Of a DNA stretch of 64,000 nucleotides, positions 1-9,463 are shown piece by piece (within the stretch, counting starts at the first letter, position 1; each line of letters begins with the position of its first letter). The DNA comes from Pedobacter sp. HDW13. Its GTDB lineage: Bacteria; Bacteroidota; Bacteroidia; Sphingobacteriales; Sphingobacteriaceae. Both the position numbers and the translations under genes were made by a program. Below the pieces are notes generated by a model, which was not told the origin of the DNA, made no database searches, and was given only the letters and a program-made list of their open reading frames with translations. The stretch is taken from positions 4,464,001 to 4,528,000 of the forward strand of contig NZ_CP049868.1 in the NCBI RefSeq assembly GCF_011303555.1. Reading direction: 5' to 3'.

Positions 1-2
1 CG

Positions 3-1337
3 ATTTTTTTATATGCCAAGCAAACCTATTTTTGGAATGTGGGCATGCCCAATTACGATACTTTTAACCCGAGGCAATACAGCTCAAATAATGCCATAAT
101 AGCTGCATTTAAAGCGCTGCCAAGTACGGGTGGGAAAGATAAATATTCTTTTATTGATGATGGATCTGTAGCAAGCCAACTAAGCGGTGCTGGCGAAGAT
201 TATGGTTTTTCTGCTAATTTTGATGCCTCCGATCTGTTAAGGGTAACCTATGTTTATCCAGGCTCTCCGGCAGATCAGCAAGGGTTAAAGCGGGGTTACC
301 AGCTTACGAAAGTTAACGGCGGTGGCACTTCACGATCGAGCAGTACCGATATTTCCAATTTAAATGCTTCAATATTTGGCGATAATCCGTCAATTTCATT
401 AAGCTTTTTAAAACCAGGCGGAACTTCACAAGATGTTGTGATTAACCGCGGCAGCTACAATATCAATCCTGTTTTGTTTAGCAATACCTACACGGTTGGG
501 GCAAAAAAGATTGGTTACATTGTATTTAATAGTTTTACTACCAATGCATCAACAGCTTTGGATGCTGCTTTTACAAAATTTACAACCGATGGGGTTACTG
601 AGCTGGTGGTAGATTTAAGGTACAATGGCGGTGGTTCTGTAGCTACTTCCGAATTGTTTACTAATTTAATTGCACCTCCTGCCCAAAATGGTAAAATTAT
701 GTACACTACATACTGGACCAAAACCATGCAGGATGGCAACGCAACGATTTTGCAGAACCAGAAATTTTATGCCAAAGGCAACGATGGTGTAACCAGGCTG
801 TATTCTTATTTCGATTATTCTTATAAGCCAACAATGGCGGCCGGTAATCAGGAGACTTTTGCCAAACGTGGTGCTTTAAACGGTTTAACCAGGGTTTATT
901 TTTTGGTTACCAGAAGCACAGCCTCAGCCAGTGAGCTATTAATTAACAATTTAAAGCCGGTGTTGGATGTGAAATTGATTGGCAAAACAACATACGGCAA
1001 GCCAGTAGGTTTCTTCTCTATCCGGATTGATAAAAATGATTTGTACATCCCGCAGTTTCAAACCAAGAACCAGTTGGATCAAGGTGAATATTTTGCAGGT
1101 ATGACTGTTGATAAAGATGTTGCAGATGATTTAACAAAAGATTTTGGAGACCCTTCAGAAAAAATGCTGGCACAGGCTTTATACTATTCTGCAAACAATA
1201 ATTTTTCTGCTTTAGCTAAAGATAATACACTTAGCAGTACTTCTGGTGCGGTTAGACAACAAATTGATGCAGCCAACGAAAAGCTCGATCATGGGTTTAA
1301 AGGAATGGTAGAAACCAGAAAGCTGAGGTTTAAGTAA
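3..1337 (+). CDS. S41 family peptidase (C-terminal processing protease type), 5' end outside window
   Basis: A serine protease of the S41/CtpA class, probably exported as a lipoprotein or periplasmic enzyme. The reading frame is open to the left edge of the window (codons from base 3 read IFLYAKQTYFWNVGMPNYD), so the GTG at 39 is not the true start and the N-terminus with any signal peptide is missing. Counting from base 39, a PDZ-like segment lies around residues 55-125 (YPGSPADQQGLKRGYQ). The S41 fold follows: VDLRYNGGGS near 190, the nucleophile region STASASELLINNL near 293-305, and a lysine-bearing GKTTYGKPVG near 315. Bacteroidota encode many such proteins of about 480-520 residues. The domain call is firm; the substrate is unknown. 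A hairpin terminator follows directly. Confidence 0.85.
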   Translation: MFLYAKQTYFWNVGMPNYDTFNPRQYSSNNAIIAAFKALPSTGGKDKYSFIDDGSVASQLSGAGEDYGFSANFDASDLLRVTYVYPGSPADQQGLKRGYQLTKVNGGGTSRSSSTDISNLNASIFGDNPSISLSFLKPGGTSQDVVINRGSYNINPVLFSNTYTVGAKKIGYIVFNSFTTNASTALDAAFTKFTTDGVTELVVDLRYNGGGSVATSELFTNLIAPPAQNGKIMYTTYWTKTMQDGNATILQNQKFYAKGNDGVTRLYSYFDYSYKPTMAAGNQETFAKRGALNGLTRVYFLVTRSTASASELLINNLKPVLDVKLIGKTTYGKPVGFFSIRIDKNDLYIPQFQTKNQLDQGEYFAGMTVDKDVADDLTKDFGDPSEKMLAQALYYSANNNFSALAKDNTLSSTSGAVRQQIDAANEKLDHGFKGMVETRKLRFK

Positions 1338-1357
1338 TTAACTATATTTTTTGAAAG

Positions 1358-1392
1358 GCTGAACTGGTAAAATCCGGTTTCAGCTTTTTTTT
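1358..1392 (+). terminator. Rho-independent terminator after the S41 peptidase gene
   Basis: GCTGAA...CCGGTTTCAGC forms a stem with one bulge and is followed by eight T residues. It sits 20 bases after the stop codon of the protease gene. Confidence 0.8.
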
Positions 1393-1485
1393 AATTTAAA
1401 TTATTACACAAAAGGAGTAAATTTTGGTTGTTTTTTTTTGAAAAAATCGATAAGCTTGTTTAACATTAATCGTTAAAGAGATACC

Positions 1486-1752
1486 ATGTCAGTAGAAATT
1501 GTAGAAAAGGAACATATCGGCTATTTAAATATCATCAACGCAAAAGAAGATCACACCAGTGAATTAAAAACTAAGCTTGGTGAAGCACAACGGCTTGGAA
1601 ACGAATTTAAATCGAAAGCTGTAATTACATTTAATACCACCATTGGTCCGAAGAGGGTAGATACTACAGTTTGGTCGGTTACAGATAACTATATTCAGCT
1701 TAAAAACAATATTCATATTCCGCTAAAAAGCTTAATTGATATTGATTTTTAA
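1486..1752 (+). CDS. Small conserved-looking hypothetical protein (88 aa)
   Basis: I do not recognise a named domain. The protein is 88 residues, soluble, with a charged helical first half (SELKTKLGEAQRLGNEFK) and a beta-rich second half ending in IPLKSLIDIDF. There is no signal peptide. It has its own intergenic space on the left, after the terminator, and lies 51 bases ahead of the disrupted dprA gene on the same strand, so the two could share a transcript. The ATG at 1486 is the only good start. Existence as a gene is likely because frame, codon use and spacing fit the neighbours; function is unknown. Confidence 0.6.
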   Translation: MSVEIVEKEHIGYLNIINAKEDHTSELKTKLGEAQRLGNEFKSKAVITFNTTIGPKRVDTTVWSVTDNYIQLKNNIHIPLKSLIDIDF

Positions 1753-1803
1753 GGCTGCTATAAGGAAAATAAATCATCCCGCATTTATTTAACCTTATAC
1801 ATA

Positions 1804-2897
1804 ATGAGTACACTTCATCAAATTGCCTTAACTTTTATTAAATCTATCGGGCCGGTTACGGCTAAAAATTTTTTGGGCTATTGTGGTAGTGCCGAAGCGG
1901 TATTTTCGGGATCTAAAAAACAATTGCTGCAAATTCCAGGTGTTGGTGCCAAAACAGTCGATGCTATTTTAGCTACTGATGCATTATCACGCGCCGAACA
2001 GGAGCTTGCCTTCGTACAAAAGCACGGTATAGAAGTACTTTTTTTTCGGAAGCGAATTACCCGAAACGTTTAAAGAATTGTTTCGATGCGCCCATATTAC
2101 TGTATTTTAAAGGTAATGCCAATTTAAACCAGCAAAGGATTATCAGTATTGTAGGCACCAGAAATGCCACAGATTACGGTCGCAACCTCTGCAGGCAGTT
2201 ATGTGAAGTGCTGGCACCTTATAATGTTTTGGTGGTGAGCGGCCTGGCTTATGGTATTGATGTGGCTGTACACAAAGAATGCATCGCCAATCAAACCACA
2301 ACTGTTGGTGTGTTGGGCCATGGTTTAGACCGGCTTTACCCGCAGGTACATAAAGCCGTTTCGCAAAAGATGGTATTAAATGGAGGCCTGCTTTCCGAAT
2401 TCCCTATTTTAACCAACCCCGACAGGCAAAATTTCCCACAGCGTAACCGCATTATTGCCGGCATTGCCGATGTTACAGTGGTAATAGAAGCATCAATTAA
2501 AGGAGGTGCACTAATCACTGCCGAGATTGCCAATTCTTACAATAAAGATGTGTATGCTTTCCCTGGTCGTACCAACGATGTGTACTCTGAAGGATGTAAT
2601 TTCCTGATTAAAACCAACCGTGCAGGGTTAATTAACCACCCTAAAGACCTGATGTATTATTTGGGTTGGGGTAATGAGGTGCCCGAAAAGAAAACGCATG
2701 TGCAAGCCACTTTGTAGTTAGGCTTTACCACCAACGAACAAAAAGTAGTAGATGCTTTGCAAAAAGGGCAGCTCTCTATTGATGAGTTGTCCCTTGCAAC
2801 CAATATTCAGCAAAGCAAATTGGCCATTGTTATTCTTACACTCGAAATGCAGGGGAATATTGTTTCTTTGCCGGGTAAAATTTATAAACTGCTTTAA
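1804..2897 (+). pseudogene. dprA: dprA/smf DNA-processing protein, disrupted by a frameshift and an in-frame stop
   Basis: DprA binds incoming single-stranded DNA and loads RecA during transformation. Residues 1-80 (1804-2046) carry the helix-hairpin-helix region (IGPVTAKNFLGYCG, IPGVGAKTVDAIL). The frame breaks at a run of eight T (2039-2046); one more T would continue into SEANYPKRLKNCFDAP and the Rossmann-like core: SIVGTRNATDYGR, VVSGLAYGIDVAVH, FPQRNRIIAGIA and a GGALITAEIA loop. A TAG at 2715-2717 then interrupts the frame, after which a winged-helix tail (TTNEQKVVDALQKGQLSIDE) runs to TAA at 2895-2897. Joined length is about 365 aa, normal for the family. The TAG could come from CAG by one C-to-T change. 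Family identity is firm; whether both lesions are real is open. Confidence 0.85.
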
Positions 2898-3179
2898 ATT
2901 TTCCGAAAAGGAGGTTCCTATTCTATGGTTTGGTGCTCTGTTATTCCATCTATATTATCAGATTTATTAGCGCTGATCATTGCCAAAAATCTCAAATAAA
3001 GCAGGTAAGCAGATCTGCTTTAAACAGACAATATTGTGTTTTGCCCAATAATCAATCTATAATGCCTATCATAATTATAGATTATGGAATTAAATTTTTT
3101 AAAAATTGAATTTTTAAAATTATGTTTCAAATATGTATTAGTCTGTAAAATACTTAATGCCTTTGCTTAATTTTGTAGC

Positions 3180-4540
3180 ATGTGGTACAATAATATTTTA
3201 GAAACAATTGGCAATACGCCATTGGTAAAATTAAATACAATTACTAAGAATGTTCCGGGTACAATTCTGGCCAAAATAGAAACTACCAATCCAGGTAACT
3301 CCATTAAAGACCGTATGGCGGTTAAAATGATTGAGGAGGCTGAAAAAAGTGGTAAGCTAAAACCAGGGGCACCATTATCGAAGGAACTTCAGGAAATACA
3401 GGGATGGGCCTGGCTATGGCAGCCATTATTAAAGGTTACAAATGTATTTTTACCACAACTGATAAACAATCGAAAGAAAAGGTTGACGCTTTACGTGCTT
3501 TTGGAGCTGATGTAATTGTGTGCCCTACCAACGTAGAACCAGAAGATCCACGCTCTTACTATTCAGTTTCTTCGCGCTTGGAGCGCGAGGTTCCTAATTC
3601 ATGGAAACCAAACCAGTACGATAATTTAGCCAACTCGCAGGCACATTATGAACAAACTGGTCCCGAAATATGGGAGCAGACTGAGGGTAAAATTACTCAC
3701 CTGGTGGTTGGTGTTGGTACTGGTGGTACCATTTCCGGAACAGGGAAATATTTAAAAGAGAAAAATCCTGATATTCAGGTTTGGGGAATCGATACGTATG
3801 GTTCGGTTTTCAAAAAATATAAAGAAACCGGCATTTTTGATAAAGATGAAATCTATCCTTATATCACTGAGGGTATTGGCGAAGATTTTCTTCCGGCAAA
3901 CGTTAATTTTGATGTAATCGATCTGTTTGAAAAGGTTACCGATAAAGATGCGGCATTAATGACCCGTGATATTGCCCGTAAAGAGGGGATTTTTGTGGGT
4001 AACTCTGCTGGTGCTGCCATTGGTGGCTTAATCCAGTTAAAAGATAAATTAAAGCCCGAAGATGTGGTGGTGGTAATTTTCCACGATCATGGAAGCCGCT
4101 ACATGGGTAAAATGTATAACGAAGACTGGTTGCGCGAGCGCGGGTTTTTACAAGATGAAAAACTTACGGCTAAATCGATTCTGGCCAAGAAAGAAAGCAC
4201 AGAAATTGTAACCTTAGATGCTCAAAAATCGGTGTTAGAGGCAATCAATACCATTAAATCGATGAACATTTCACAAATTCCGGTTACCCAACAGGGAATG
4301 ATTGTGGGTAAAATTGCTGAAAGCGATATTTTATCTGCCCTGCTTGAAAATCCGGGATTAAAATCTGCTCCTATTGCTGAAATTATGACTGCTACTTTTC
4401 CTTTTGTTGATCTGAATACTTCGATCGATAAAATTTCGTCGTTAATTAATAAAGAAAATTCTGCAGTATTGGTTGAGGATGAATCTGGTAAAATTGAGAT
4501 TATCACGCAATATGATATTATAAATGCCATTTCTGGATAG
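3180..4540 (+). pseudogene. Cystathionine beta-synthase / cysteine synthase-like PLP enzyme with CBS pair, frameshifted
   Basis: A fold-type II PLP enzyme that condenses serine with homocysteine or forms cysteine. The N-terminal part has the classic start (TIGNTPLVKLN) and the PLP-lysine motif (NPGNSIKDRMA, about residue 43). At a run of four G (3366-3369) the frame slips: with one extra G the text reads GGTIIEGTSGNTGMGLAMA, the substrate-binding loop, and stays open to 4540. Later motifs include VGVGTGGTISGTGKYLKE (phosphate loop) and VGNSAGAAIGG. The last 120 residues form a tandem CBS regulatory domain (ITVVTLD-like start near 4200, SQIPVTQQGMIVGKI). Repaired length is about 453 aa, typical. 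As written it makes only a 111-aa fragment. A TAATTTTG box lies just upstream at 3168-3175. Confidence 0.85.
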
Positions 4541-4580
4541 AACGGTTTCTGTCTGTGGAGACACAGACCGATAAATTGAT

Positions 4581-4684
4581 CGTCATTGCGAGGTACGAAG
4601 CAATCCTAATGCATTAGCTTTCGAATACCGTTCGTTGTAAGATTGCCTGCCTGCAGCAGGCAGGCTTCGTGCGTCGCAATGACG
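4581..4684. repeat. Palindromic intergenic repeat, GTCATTGCGAGG family (copy 1)
   Basis: Starts CGTCATTGCGAGGTACGAAG and ends with the inverted TTCGTGCGTCGCAATGACG, with an inner palindrome CCTGCCTGCAGCAGGCAGG. The same outer arms recur at 8657-8741 and 18527-18605, always between genes. This resembles REP/BIME-type elements; small ORFs drawn through it are not real. Confidence 0.85.
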
Positions 4685-4694
4685 AAAATCAACA

Positions 4695-4729
4695 AAAAAC
4701 GCCCAGCTAATTTTTACCTGGGCGTTTTT
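4695..4729. terminator. Bidirectional terminator between the cbs-like gene and murA
   Basis: AAAAACGCCCAG and CTGGGCGTTTTT form a 12-bp perfect stem with an 11-base loop, with T-runs in both directions, placed between two convergent genes. Confidence 0.85.
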
Positions 4730-4789
4730 ATTAGCACTATTATCGGCTTTGGGTTTTACCTTTTACCCTCTACCTTTAAACCTTCAACC

Positions 4790-6115
4790 TTAATGGCTAG
4801 GTGCATCTGCATTTACACGCTTAATCTGCGCGCCTAAGGCACGTAAACGGGTATCGATATCCTGATAACCGCGTTCAATTTGCTCGATGTTATAAATAGT
4901 TGATTTTCCTTCTGCAGATAAAGCTGCAATTAATAAGGAAACTCCTGCTCTGATATCAGGAGAAGTCATGCTGATACCGCGAAGTTTGTATTTCTTATCA
5001 ATACCGTTAACCGTTGCACGGTGCGGATCGCAAAGGATGATTTGTGCGCCCATATCAATCAGTTTATCAACAAAGAATAAACGGCTTTCGAACATTTTCT
5101 GGTGAATTAGCACGTTTCCTTTAGCTTGTGTGGCTACAACCAAAACGATACTCAATAAATCAGGGGTAAAACCTGGCCAGGGTGAATCGGCAATGGTTAA
5201 AATAGAACCATCGATAAAGGTGTCAATTTCGTAGTGCTTTTGCGAAGGAACATAAATATCATCGCCACGACGCTCTAATTTAATACCCAGTTTTTTGAAA
5301 ACTTCAGGAATTACACCAAGCTCATCGTAACATACATTTTTAATGGTGATTTCTGATTCAGTCATTGCCGCCATACCGATAAACGAACCAATTTCGATCA
5401 TATCAGGTAGCATTCTGTGCTCAGTTCCGCCTAATACTTCAACACCTTCAATGGTAAGCAGGTTAGAGCCAATGCCCGAAATTTTTGCGCCCATGCGGTT
5501 AAGCATTTTGCAAAGTTGCTGCAAATAAGGTTCGCAGGCTGCATTGTAAATGGTGGTAGTACCTTTAGCTAAAACAGCTGCCATTACAATGTTTGCTGTT
5601 CCGGTTACTGATGCTTCATCTAACAGTATGTAGGCACCTTGTAAGTTGGTGGCATCAACATTAAAGAAAGATTTTTTGCTGTCGTAAACAAATTTGGCAC
5701 CTAATTTTTCAAAACCGATAAAGTGTGTATCCAACCTTCTGCGACCAATTTTATCGCCACCTGGTTTCGGGATTGCTGCTTTACCAAAACGGGCCAATAG
5801 CGGGCCAACAATCATAATCGAACCACGTAAACCACCACCTTTAGCTTTAAAAGTTTCCGATTCGAAAAAGTTTAAATCTATGTTTTTGGCCTCAAAAGTA
5901 TAGGTATCCTTATCAATACGCTCTACTGTAACACCTAAATCGCCCAGTAGCTCAATCAGTTTGTTTACATCTTTAATGTCGGGTATATTGCTAATGGTTA
6001 CCTTTTTTTCGGTAAGTAACACCGCCGATAAAATCTGTAAAGCCTCGTTCTTGGCTCCCTGGGGGGTAATTTCGCCTTTTAATTTAATTCCGCCTGTTAT
6101 TTCAAATGCGTTCAT
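4790..6115 (-). CDS. murA: UDP-N-acetylglucosamine 1-carboxyvinyltransferase MurA
   Basis: Catalyses the first committed step of peptidoglycan synthesis, transfer of enolpyruvate from PEP to UDP-GlcNAc in the cytoplasm. I use the ATG at 6115 (MNAFEITGGIKLKGEI, 441 aa); the frame extends nine residues further but this start aligns with the family, placing the conserved Lys22-Asn23 pair (GAKNEALQ) at the E. coli numbers. The whole EPSP-synthase-like double domain is present. At the active-site loop the sequence reads PKPGGDKIGRRRLDTH: Asp121 replaces the usual catalytic Cys115. Such Asp variants are active in other bacteria and do not bind fosfomycin covalently. The DUF4290 gene lies 91 bases upstream on the same strand, so a joint operon is likely. 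Confidence 0.95.
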   Translation of the reverse strand: MNAFEITGGIKLKGEITPQGAKNEALQILSAVLLTEKKVTISNIPDIKDVNKLIELLGDLGVTVERIDKDTYTFEAKNIDLNFFESETFKAKGGGLRGSIMIVGPLLARFGKAAIPKPGGDKIGRRRLDTHFIGFEKLGAKFVYDSKKSFFNVDATNLQGAYILLDEASVTGTANIVMAAVLAKGTTTIYNAACEPYLQQLCKMLNRMGAKISGIGSNLLTIEGVEVLGGTEHRMLPDMIEIGSFIGMAAMTESEITIKNVCYDELGVIPEVFKKLGIKLERRGDDIYVPSQKHYEIDTFIDGSILTIADSPWPGFTPDLLSIVLVVATQAKGNVLIHQKMFESRLFFVDKLIDMGAQIILCDPHRATVNGIDKKYKLRGISMTSPDIRAGVSLLIAALSAEGKSTIYNIEQIERGYQDIDTRLRALGAQIKRVNADAPSH

Positions 6116-6206
6116 ATATGTTTCTTCTTTAACTAAATTCATGTGTCATACCGAATAAATTCAATAGCTGATTTGGAGATACTGAAACCAGCAAGACAAT
6201 GTGCTT

Positions 6207-6893
6207 TTAATATTTAGGTTTGTTGTTATTTCGTTGACGGTTGTTGTTATTGTTGTTTTGGCGATTTTTGCCATTGTTATTATTGTTGTTGCTTCTGCCG
6301 CGGTTATTGTTGTTGTTATTATTTTGTCGCGGATTTTGAGCCCTGAACTCTACTTTGGCCAGATTTACGCCTTCTTCAAGCTCAAGCAAACCACCAGAAA
6401 GGTATCTTAGGTCTTTAATAATGGTATCGTCGCTTACATTATCCTTGTTCCAGGTAACGTAAGCCATTTTCATAAAATTGGCAATGCTCTGAACCATGGC
6501 TTTTTTAATCTCAGGGTTATCCTCTCGCATGGCTTTTTCAATTAAATTTTCAACGGTTTTACCATAATGTTTGTAGGTAATGCGTTGTTGCGGGTAGGCC
6601 AGGGGCTCTGGTTTAATATAGGCATTCTCGATCAAAGGCTTTGGATAAGGACTATCTACATCAATTTGATAACCAGAAATAATGTGCAGGTGATCCCAAA
6701 GTTTATGCTTAAAATCGGCAACATCACGTAAATGCGGTTGCAAGAATCCCATCAGGTCGATAACCGCCTGGGCATATTTATTACGTTCTTCAATGGTTGG
6801 TAATTCGCAGATATACTTTACCATATTTTGTACGTTACGGCCATATTCCGATAAAATTAAATGGCTACGTGTAGTATTATAATCAAAACTCAT
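6207..6893 (-). CDS. DUF4290 family protein with Asn/Arg-rich tail
   Basis: A Bacteroidota-restricted protein of unknown function, 228 aa. Residues 1-175 match what I know of DUF4290 (MSFDYNTTRSHLILSEYGRN at the start, ELPTIEERNKYAQAVIDLMG, HIISGYQIDVDSPYPKP). The last 45 residues are almost only N, R, G, K and Q, with several runs of 4-6 Asn, so they are probably disordered and could bind RNA or nucleic acid; that is a guess from composition. No signal peptide or membrane segment. It precedes murA by 91 bases on the same strand, an arrangement that suggests cotranscription and perhaps a link to cell envelope synthesis. Confidence 0.85.
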   Translation of the reverse strand: MSFDYNTTRSHLILSEYGRNVQNMVKYICELPTIEERNKYAQAVIDLMGFLQPHLRDVADFKHKLWDHLHIISGYQIDVDSPYPKPLIENAYIKPEPLAYPQQRITYKHYGKTVENLIEKAMREDNPEIKKAMVQSIANFMKMAYVTWNKDNVSDDTIIKDLRYLSGGLLELEEGVNLAKVEFRAQNPRQNNNNNNNRGRSNNNNNNGKNRQNNNNNNRQRNNNKPKY

Positions 6894-7117
6894 GTATAGA
6901 TAAATTAATGGATAAATATTCCGGCGATACGAATTATGAAATAACCAGAAGAGTTTAGGTTATGAATTCACCGAAATGTCTATTGCCGGACTTTCGTTTT
7001 TATATACTCAAAGGTAATAAAATTATTTTAATATGCTCAATTGTGTCGACTGAAGTCAAGAGTTATAAATCAAAATAATTTTCCGTGTTAATCTGTGAAT
7101 CCGTGGCTAAGTATTGC

Positions 7118-7615
7118 CTAAATTTCATCGGTATTTTTAGGGTAATCGAAAAAGATTAATTCCCCCGTTCCGCGGCTTACCAGTTCCCACGAATCAAAGG
7201 GGAAAGTAATAAATACCAGACCTGCTGTTGGAATATTGTAGATATCGGCATTGCAGAGTTCGTTCGCAAAATCGGTAAAGCCCGGATTATGCCCAAACAT
7301 CAGCACTTTATCGGCTGCATCATCCAATGCATTAACCACTTTAAGCAAGGCAGTTGTATTGGCTTCATAAATAGCTGCTTCGAATTGGATTTGGTCAAAA
7401 CCATAAGCTTCGGCGAAGTATTTGGCGGTTGATTTTGCCCTTTTTGCAGGACTGCTCACCAATAAATCGGGTCTAAAACCTTTGTTTACCAGGCGTTCGG
7501 CCATTTCTGGCGCATTTTCTTTTCCACGTTTGTTTAAAGGCCGGTCGAAATCTTTTAAGTCTAAATTTCCCCAATCCGATTTTCCATGACGGACCAATAG
7601 TAATTGCTTAGCCAT
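7118..7615 (-). CDS. SixA-type histidine phosphatase family protein
   Basis: A small (165 aa) member of the histidine phosphatase superfamily, cytoplasmic. The phosphohistidine motif is right at the N-terminus (LLLVRHGKSDWGN, His10), the second conserved Arg lies in SSPAKRAKSTAKYF, and the second catalytic His is in VLMFGHNPGFTDFA. SixA removes phosphate from phosphohistidine on Hpt domains or PTS proteins; the window does hold an Hpt protein at 14.4 kb, but pairing them would be speculation. The start codon overlaps the end of the upstream glycosyltransferase gene by 8 bases, showing translational coupling. Confidence 0.85.
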   Translation of the reverse strand: MAKQLLLVRHGKSDWGNLDLKDFDRPLNKRGKENAPEMAERLVNKGFRPDLLVSSPAKRAKSTAKYFAEAYGFDQIQFEAAIYEANTTALLKVVNALDDAADKVLMFGHNPGFTDFANELCNADIYNIPTAGLVFITFPFDSWELVSRGTGELIFFDYPKNTDEI

Positions 7616-8639
7616 TGAGTTTCTCCTTAATTTTATTTACAATTGTTTCAGGTTCGATTAAATCTATACAGTTTTCAACACCGCAAAGGCAGGGTTTGTT
7701 TCCGTAAATGGAATTTGGTCTGGCCGGGTGATCGATCTGAATACAATCGCTTTCCGATTGCCCATAGCCAAGGAAGCCAGCATAAGGATGCGTTGGTCCC
7801 CAAATAGAAACAACGGGCACACCAACCAATGAAGCCATGTGCATACCAGACGAATCCATGCTTACCATTAAATCGAGGTTCGAAATAATGGCCAGTTCTT
7901 CGGTAAGGTTGTAGTTGCCAATTAAATTATGGGTATTGGCGTGTTTTTTTGCCCATTCTCCGGCAACTGCCTGCTCGGTTTTACCCCCGCCAAAAATAAA
8001 AAGCTGATAACCCAGATTGCTCAGAGAGGCTACTAATTTTTCCATTTTAGCCAAATCGTAAACTTTATAAATATGCTGTGCAAAAGGAGAGATGCCGATT
8101 TTTTTTGTACCATGATCGGCAAATAATTCTTTTGCTTTTTCGGGTAAGTCTTGTACTGATCTGTTAATCTGATGACTGAGCTTAAGTTCAAAACCCAACT
8201 CCCGAAAAACATCGGCATAACGCTCTACTGTTTTTCTTAATGGCTTAAAAATTTTGTTTGTAGTGCGGGTTAATGCTTTTTTCTCATCTCTTCCTTTGTC
8301 AATGCGCTTAATTGTAGTGCCGGCTAAACGAAAGAAGGTGGAAATTACCCGGCTTCTTAAATTATCGTGTAAATCGGCTATTGCAGCAGGTTTATAGCTG
8401 CGAAGTTCCTGAAAAAGCTTGTAAAGGCCGCCAATTCCTTTGTGAATGGTTTTGGGTTCAATCGCATGAAAAATGAGATTAGGAATACCCGCAAAAAATG
8501 GCTTGAACGCTAGTCTGCTCACCATGATCAGCTCAGTGCCTGGATTTTGTGTTACAAATTCGTGTAACACCGAGGCCACCATGGCTACATCGCCCATAGC
8601 CGAAAAACGTAAAACGATAATTTTTTGGGTTGCGGCCAT
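7608..8639 (-). CDS. Glycosyltransferase family 9 (heptosyltransferase-like)
   Basis: A GT9 enzyme, the group that adds heptose or related sugars to lipopolysaccharide core from nucleotide sugars. I place the start at the ATG at 8639 (MAATQKIIVLRFSAMGD); the open frame extends 11 codons further but those run into a palindromic repeat. Features: the N-terminal LRFSAMGDVAMVASVLHE typical of the family, and in the C-terminal domain ISPFAQH, FIFGGGKTEQ and the sugar-nucleotide site DSSGMHMASLVGVPVVSIWG. A C-terminal cysteine cluster (KPCLCGVENC) is also typical. 343 aa. Downstream it overlaps the SixA-like gene; upstream lies a DUF4254 gene, a family often seen next to GT9 genes in Bacteroidota. 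Confidence 0.88.
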   Translation of the reverse strand: MAATQKIIVLRFSAMGDVAMVASVLHEFVTQNPGTELIMVSRLAFKPFFAGIPNLIFHAIEPKTIHKGIGGLYKLFQELRSYKPAAIADLHDNLRSRVISTFFRLAGTTIKRIDKGRDEKKALTRTTNKIFKPLRKTVERYADVFRELGFELKLSHQINRSVQDLPEKAKELFADHGTKKIGISPFAQHIYKVYDLAKMEKLVASLSNLGYQLFIFGGGKTEQAVAGEWAKKHANTHNLIGNYNLTEELAIISNLDLMVSMDSSGMHMASLVGVPVVSIWGPTHPYAGFLGYGQSESDCIQIDHPARPNSIYGNKPCLCGVENCIDLIEPETIVNKIKEKLNG

Positions 8640-8656
8640 AGTTTTTATTCGTTGTC

Positions 8657-8741
8657 CGTCATTGCGAGGCACGAAGCAATCTTAATGCTATGGGTTTTGA
8701 ATAGCAAATGTTGTAGGATTGCTTCGTGCCTCGCAATGACG
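8657..8741. repeat. Palindromic intergenic repeat, GTCATTGCGAGG family (copy 2)
   Basis: Near-perfect inverted arms: CGTCATTGCGAGGCACGAAG at the left and its complement CTTCGTGCCTCGCAATGACG at the right, with an unpaired centre of about 30 bases. It separates the DUF4254 gene from the GT9 gene. Confidence 0.9.
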
Positions 8742-8752
8742 ATTCAGAGGAA

Positions 8753-9355
8753 TTATGCTTTATTATACAACACCGGGTTTAAACTTGGGTCGTTGTACAT
8801 TTTCATTTGCTTATAAACTTTCATGTATTTTTTACCAGCCTCAATATCAGCCAATAATTCATCTATACTGGTTGATAAATCTTCACGTTGCGATAACAAA
8901 ACATTAAGCTTGGTTTGGCATTGGGCGCGGTGCTCGGCCGATGCGCTTTCACGTTCAGCTTCTTCCTGCATGTGATAAATTTTTAGTGCCAGAATAGAAA
9001 GCCTGTCAATTGCCCATGCTGGACTTTCTGTATTGATTTTTGCATCAGGCAGAGCCGAAACACCCTGATAAAGATTTAAGAAATAACCATCTATAAACTC
9101 TACCATATCAGTACGCACCTGGTTTTGCGCATCAATGCGTCTTTTCCAGCTTAAACCTTCTACAGGATCAATGTTTGGATTGCGCACTACATCTTCCATG
9201 TGCCATTGTGCGGTATCGATCCAGTTTTTAACGTAAAAAAGATGTTCTAAACTTTCGGCATCGTATGGGTTTTCAACCGGTTGGTCAATATTGTCAAACT
9301 TGTGGTAGTCTGTAATTACTTCATTAAATATGCGGTTGGCAATTTCACTTATCAT
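8753..9355 (-). CDS. DUF4254 domain-containing protein
   Basis: A 200-aa soluble, largely helical protein that I recognise as DUF4254, a Bacteroidota family without a known biochemical role. Diagnostic stretches: FNEVITDYHKFDNIDQ near the start, DAESLEHLFYVKNWIDTAQW, NIDPVEGLSWKRRIDAQNQ and a C-terminal helix pair. No signal peptide. It is upstream of the GT9 gene on the same strand, separated by a palindromic repeat, so a shared role in surface glycan assembly is plausible by context only. The start at 9355 gives a protein of family length. Confidence 0.82.
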   Translation of the reverse strand: MISEIANRIFNEVITDYHKFDNIDQPVENPYDAESLEHLFYVKNWIDTAQWHMEDVVRNPNIDPVEGLSWKRRIDAQNQVRTDMVEFIDGYFLNLYQGVSALPDAKINTESPAWAIDRLSILALKIYHMQEEAERESASAEHRAQCQTKLNVLLSQREDLSTSIDELLADIEAGKKYMKVYKQMKMYNDPSLNPVLYNKA

Positions 9356-9463
9356 GGGGCAAAGATATTAAAAGATTCCTTACGGGATGATTACACAGAT
9401 TATAAGATTACACAGATTTTTCCTGACGGGTTGAAACAACATCAATCAGACCCTGTTTTTCCA

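Noticed and set aside
2752..2970. 72-codon frame downstream of dprA
   Set aside because: It overlaps the winged-helix end of dprA in another frame and has Cys/Leu-rich text unlike a real protein.
4643..4837. 64-codon plus-strand frame after the cbs-like gene
   Set aside because: Runs through the palindromic repeat and the terminator and into the end of murA.
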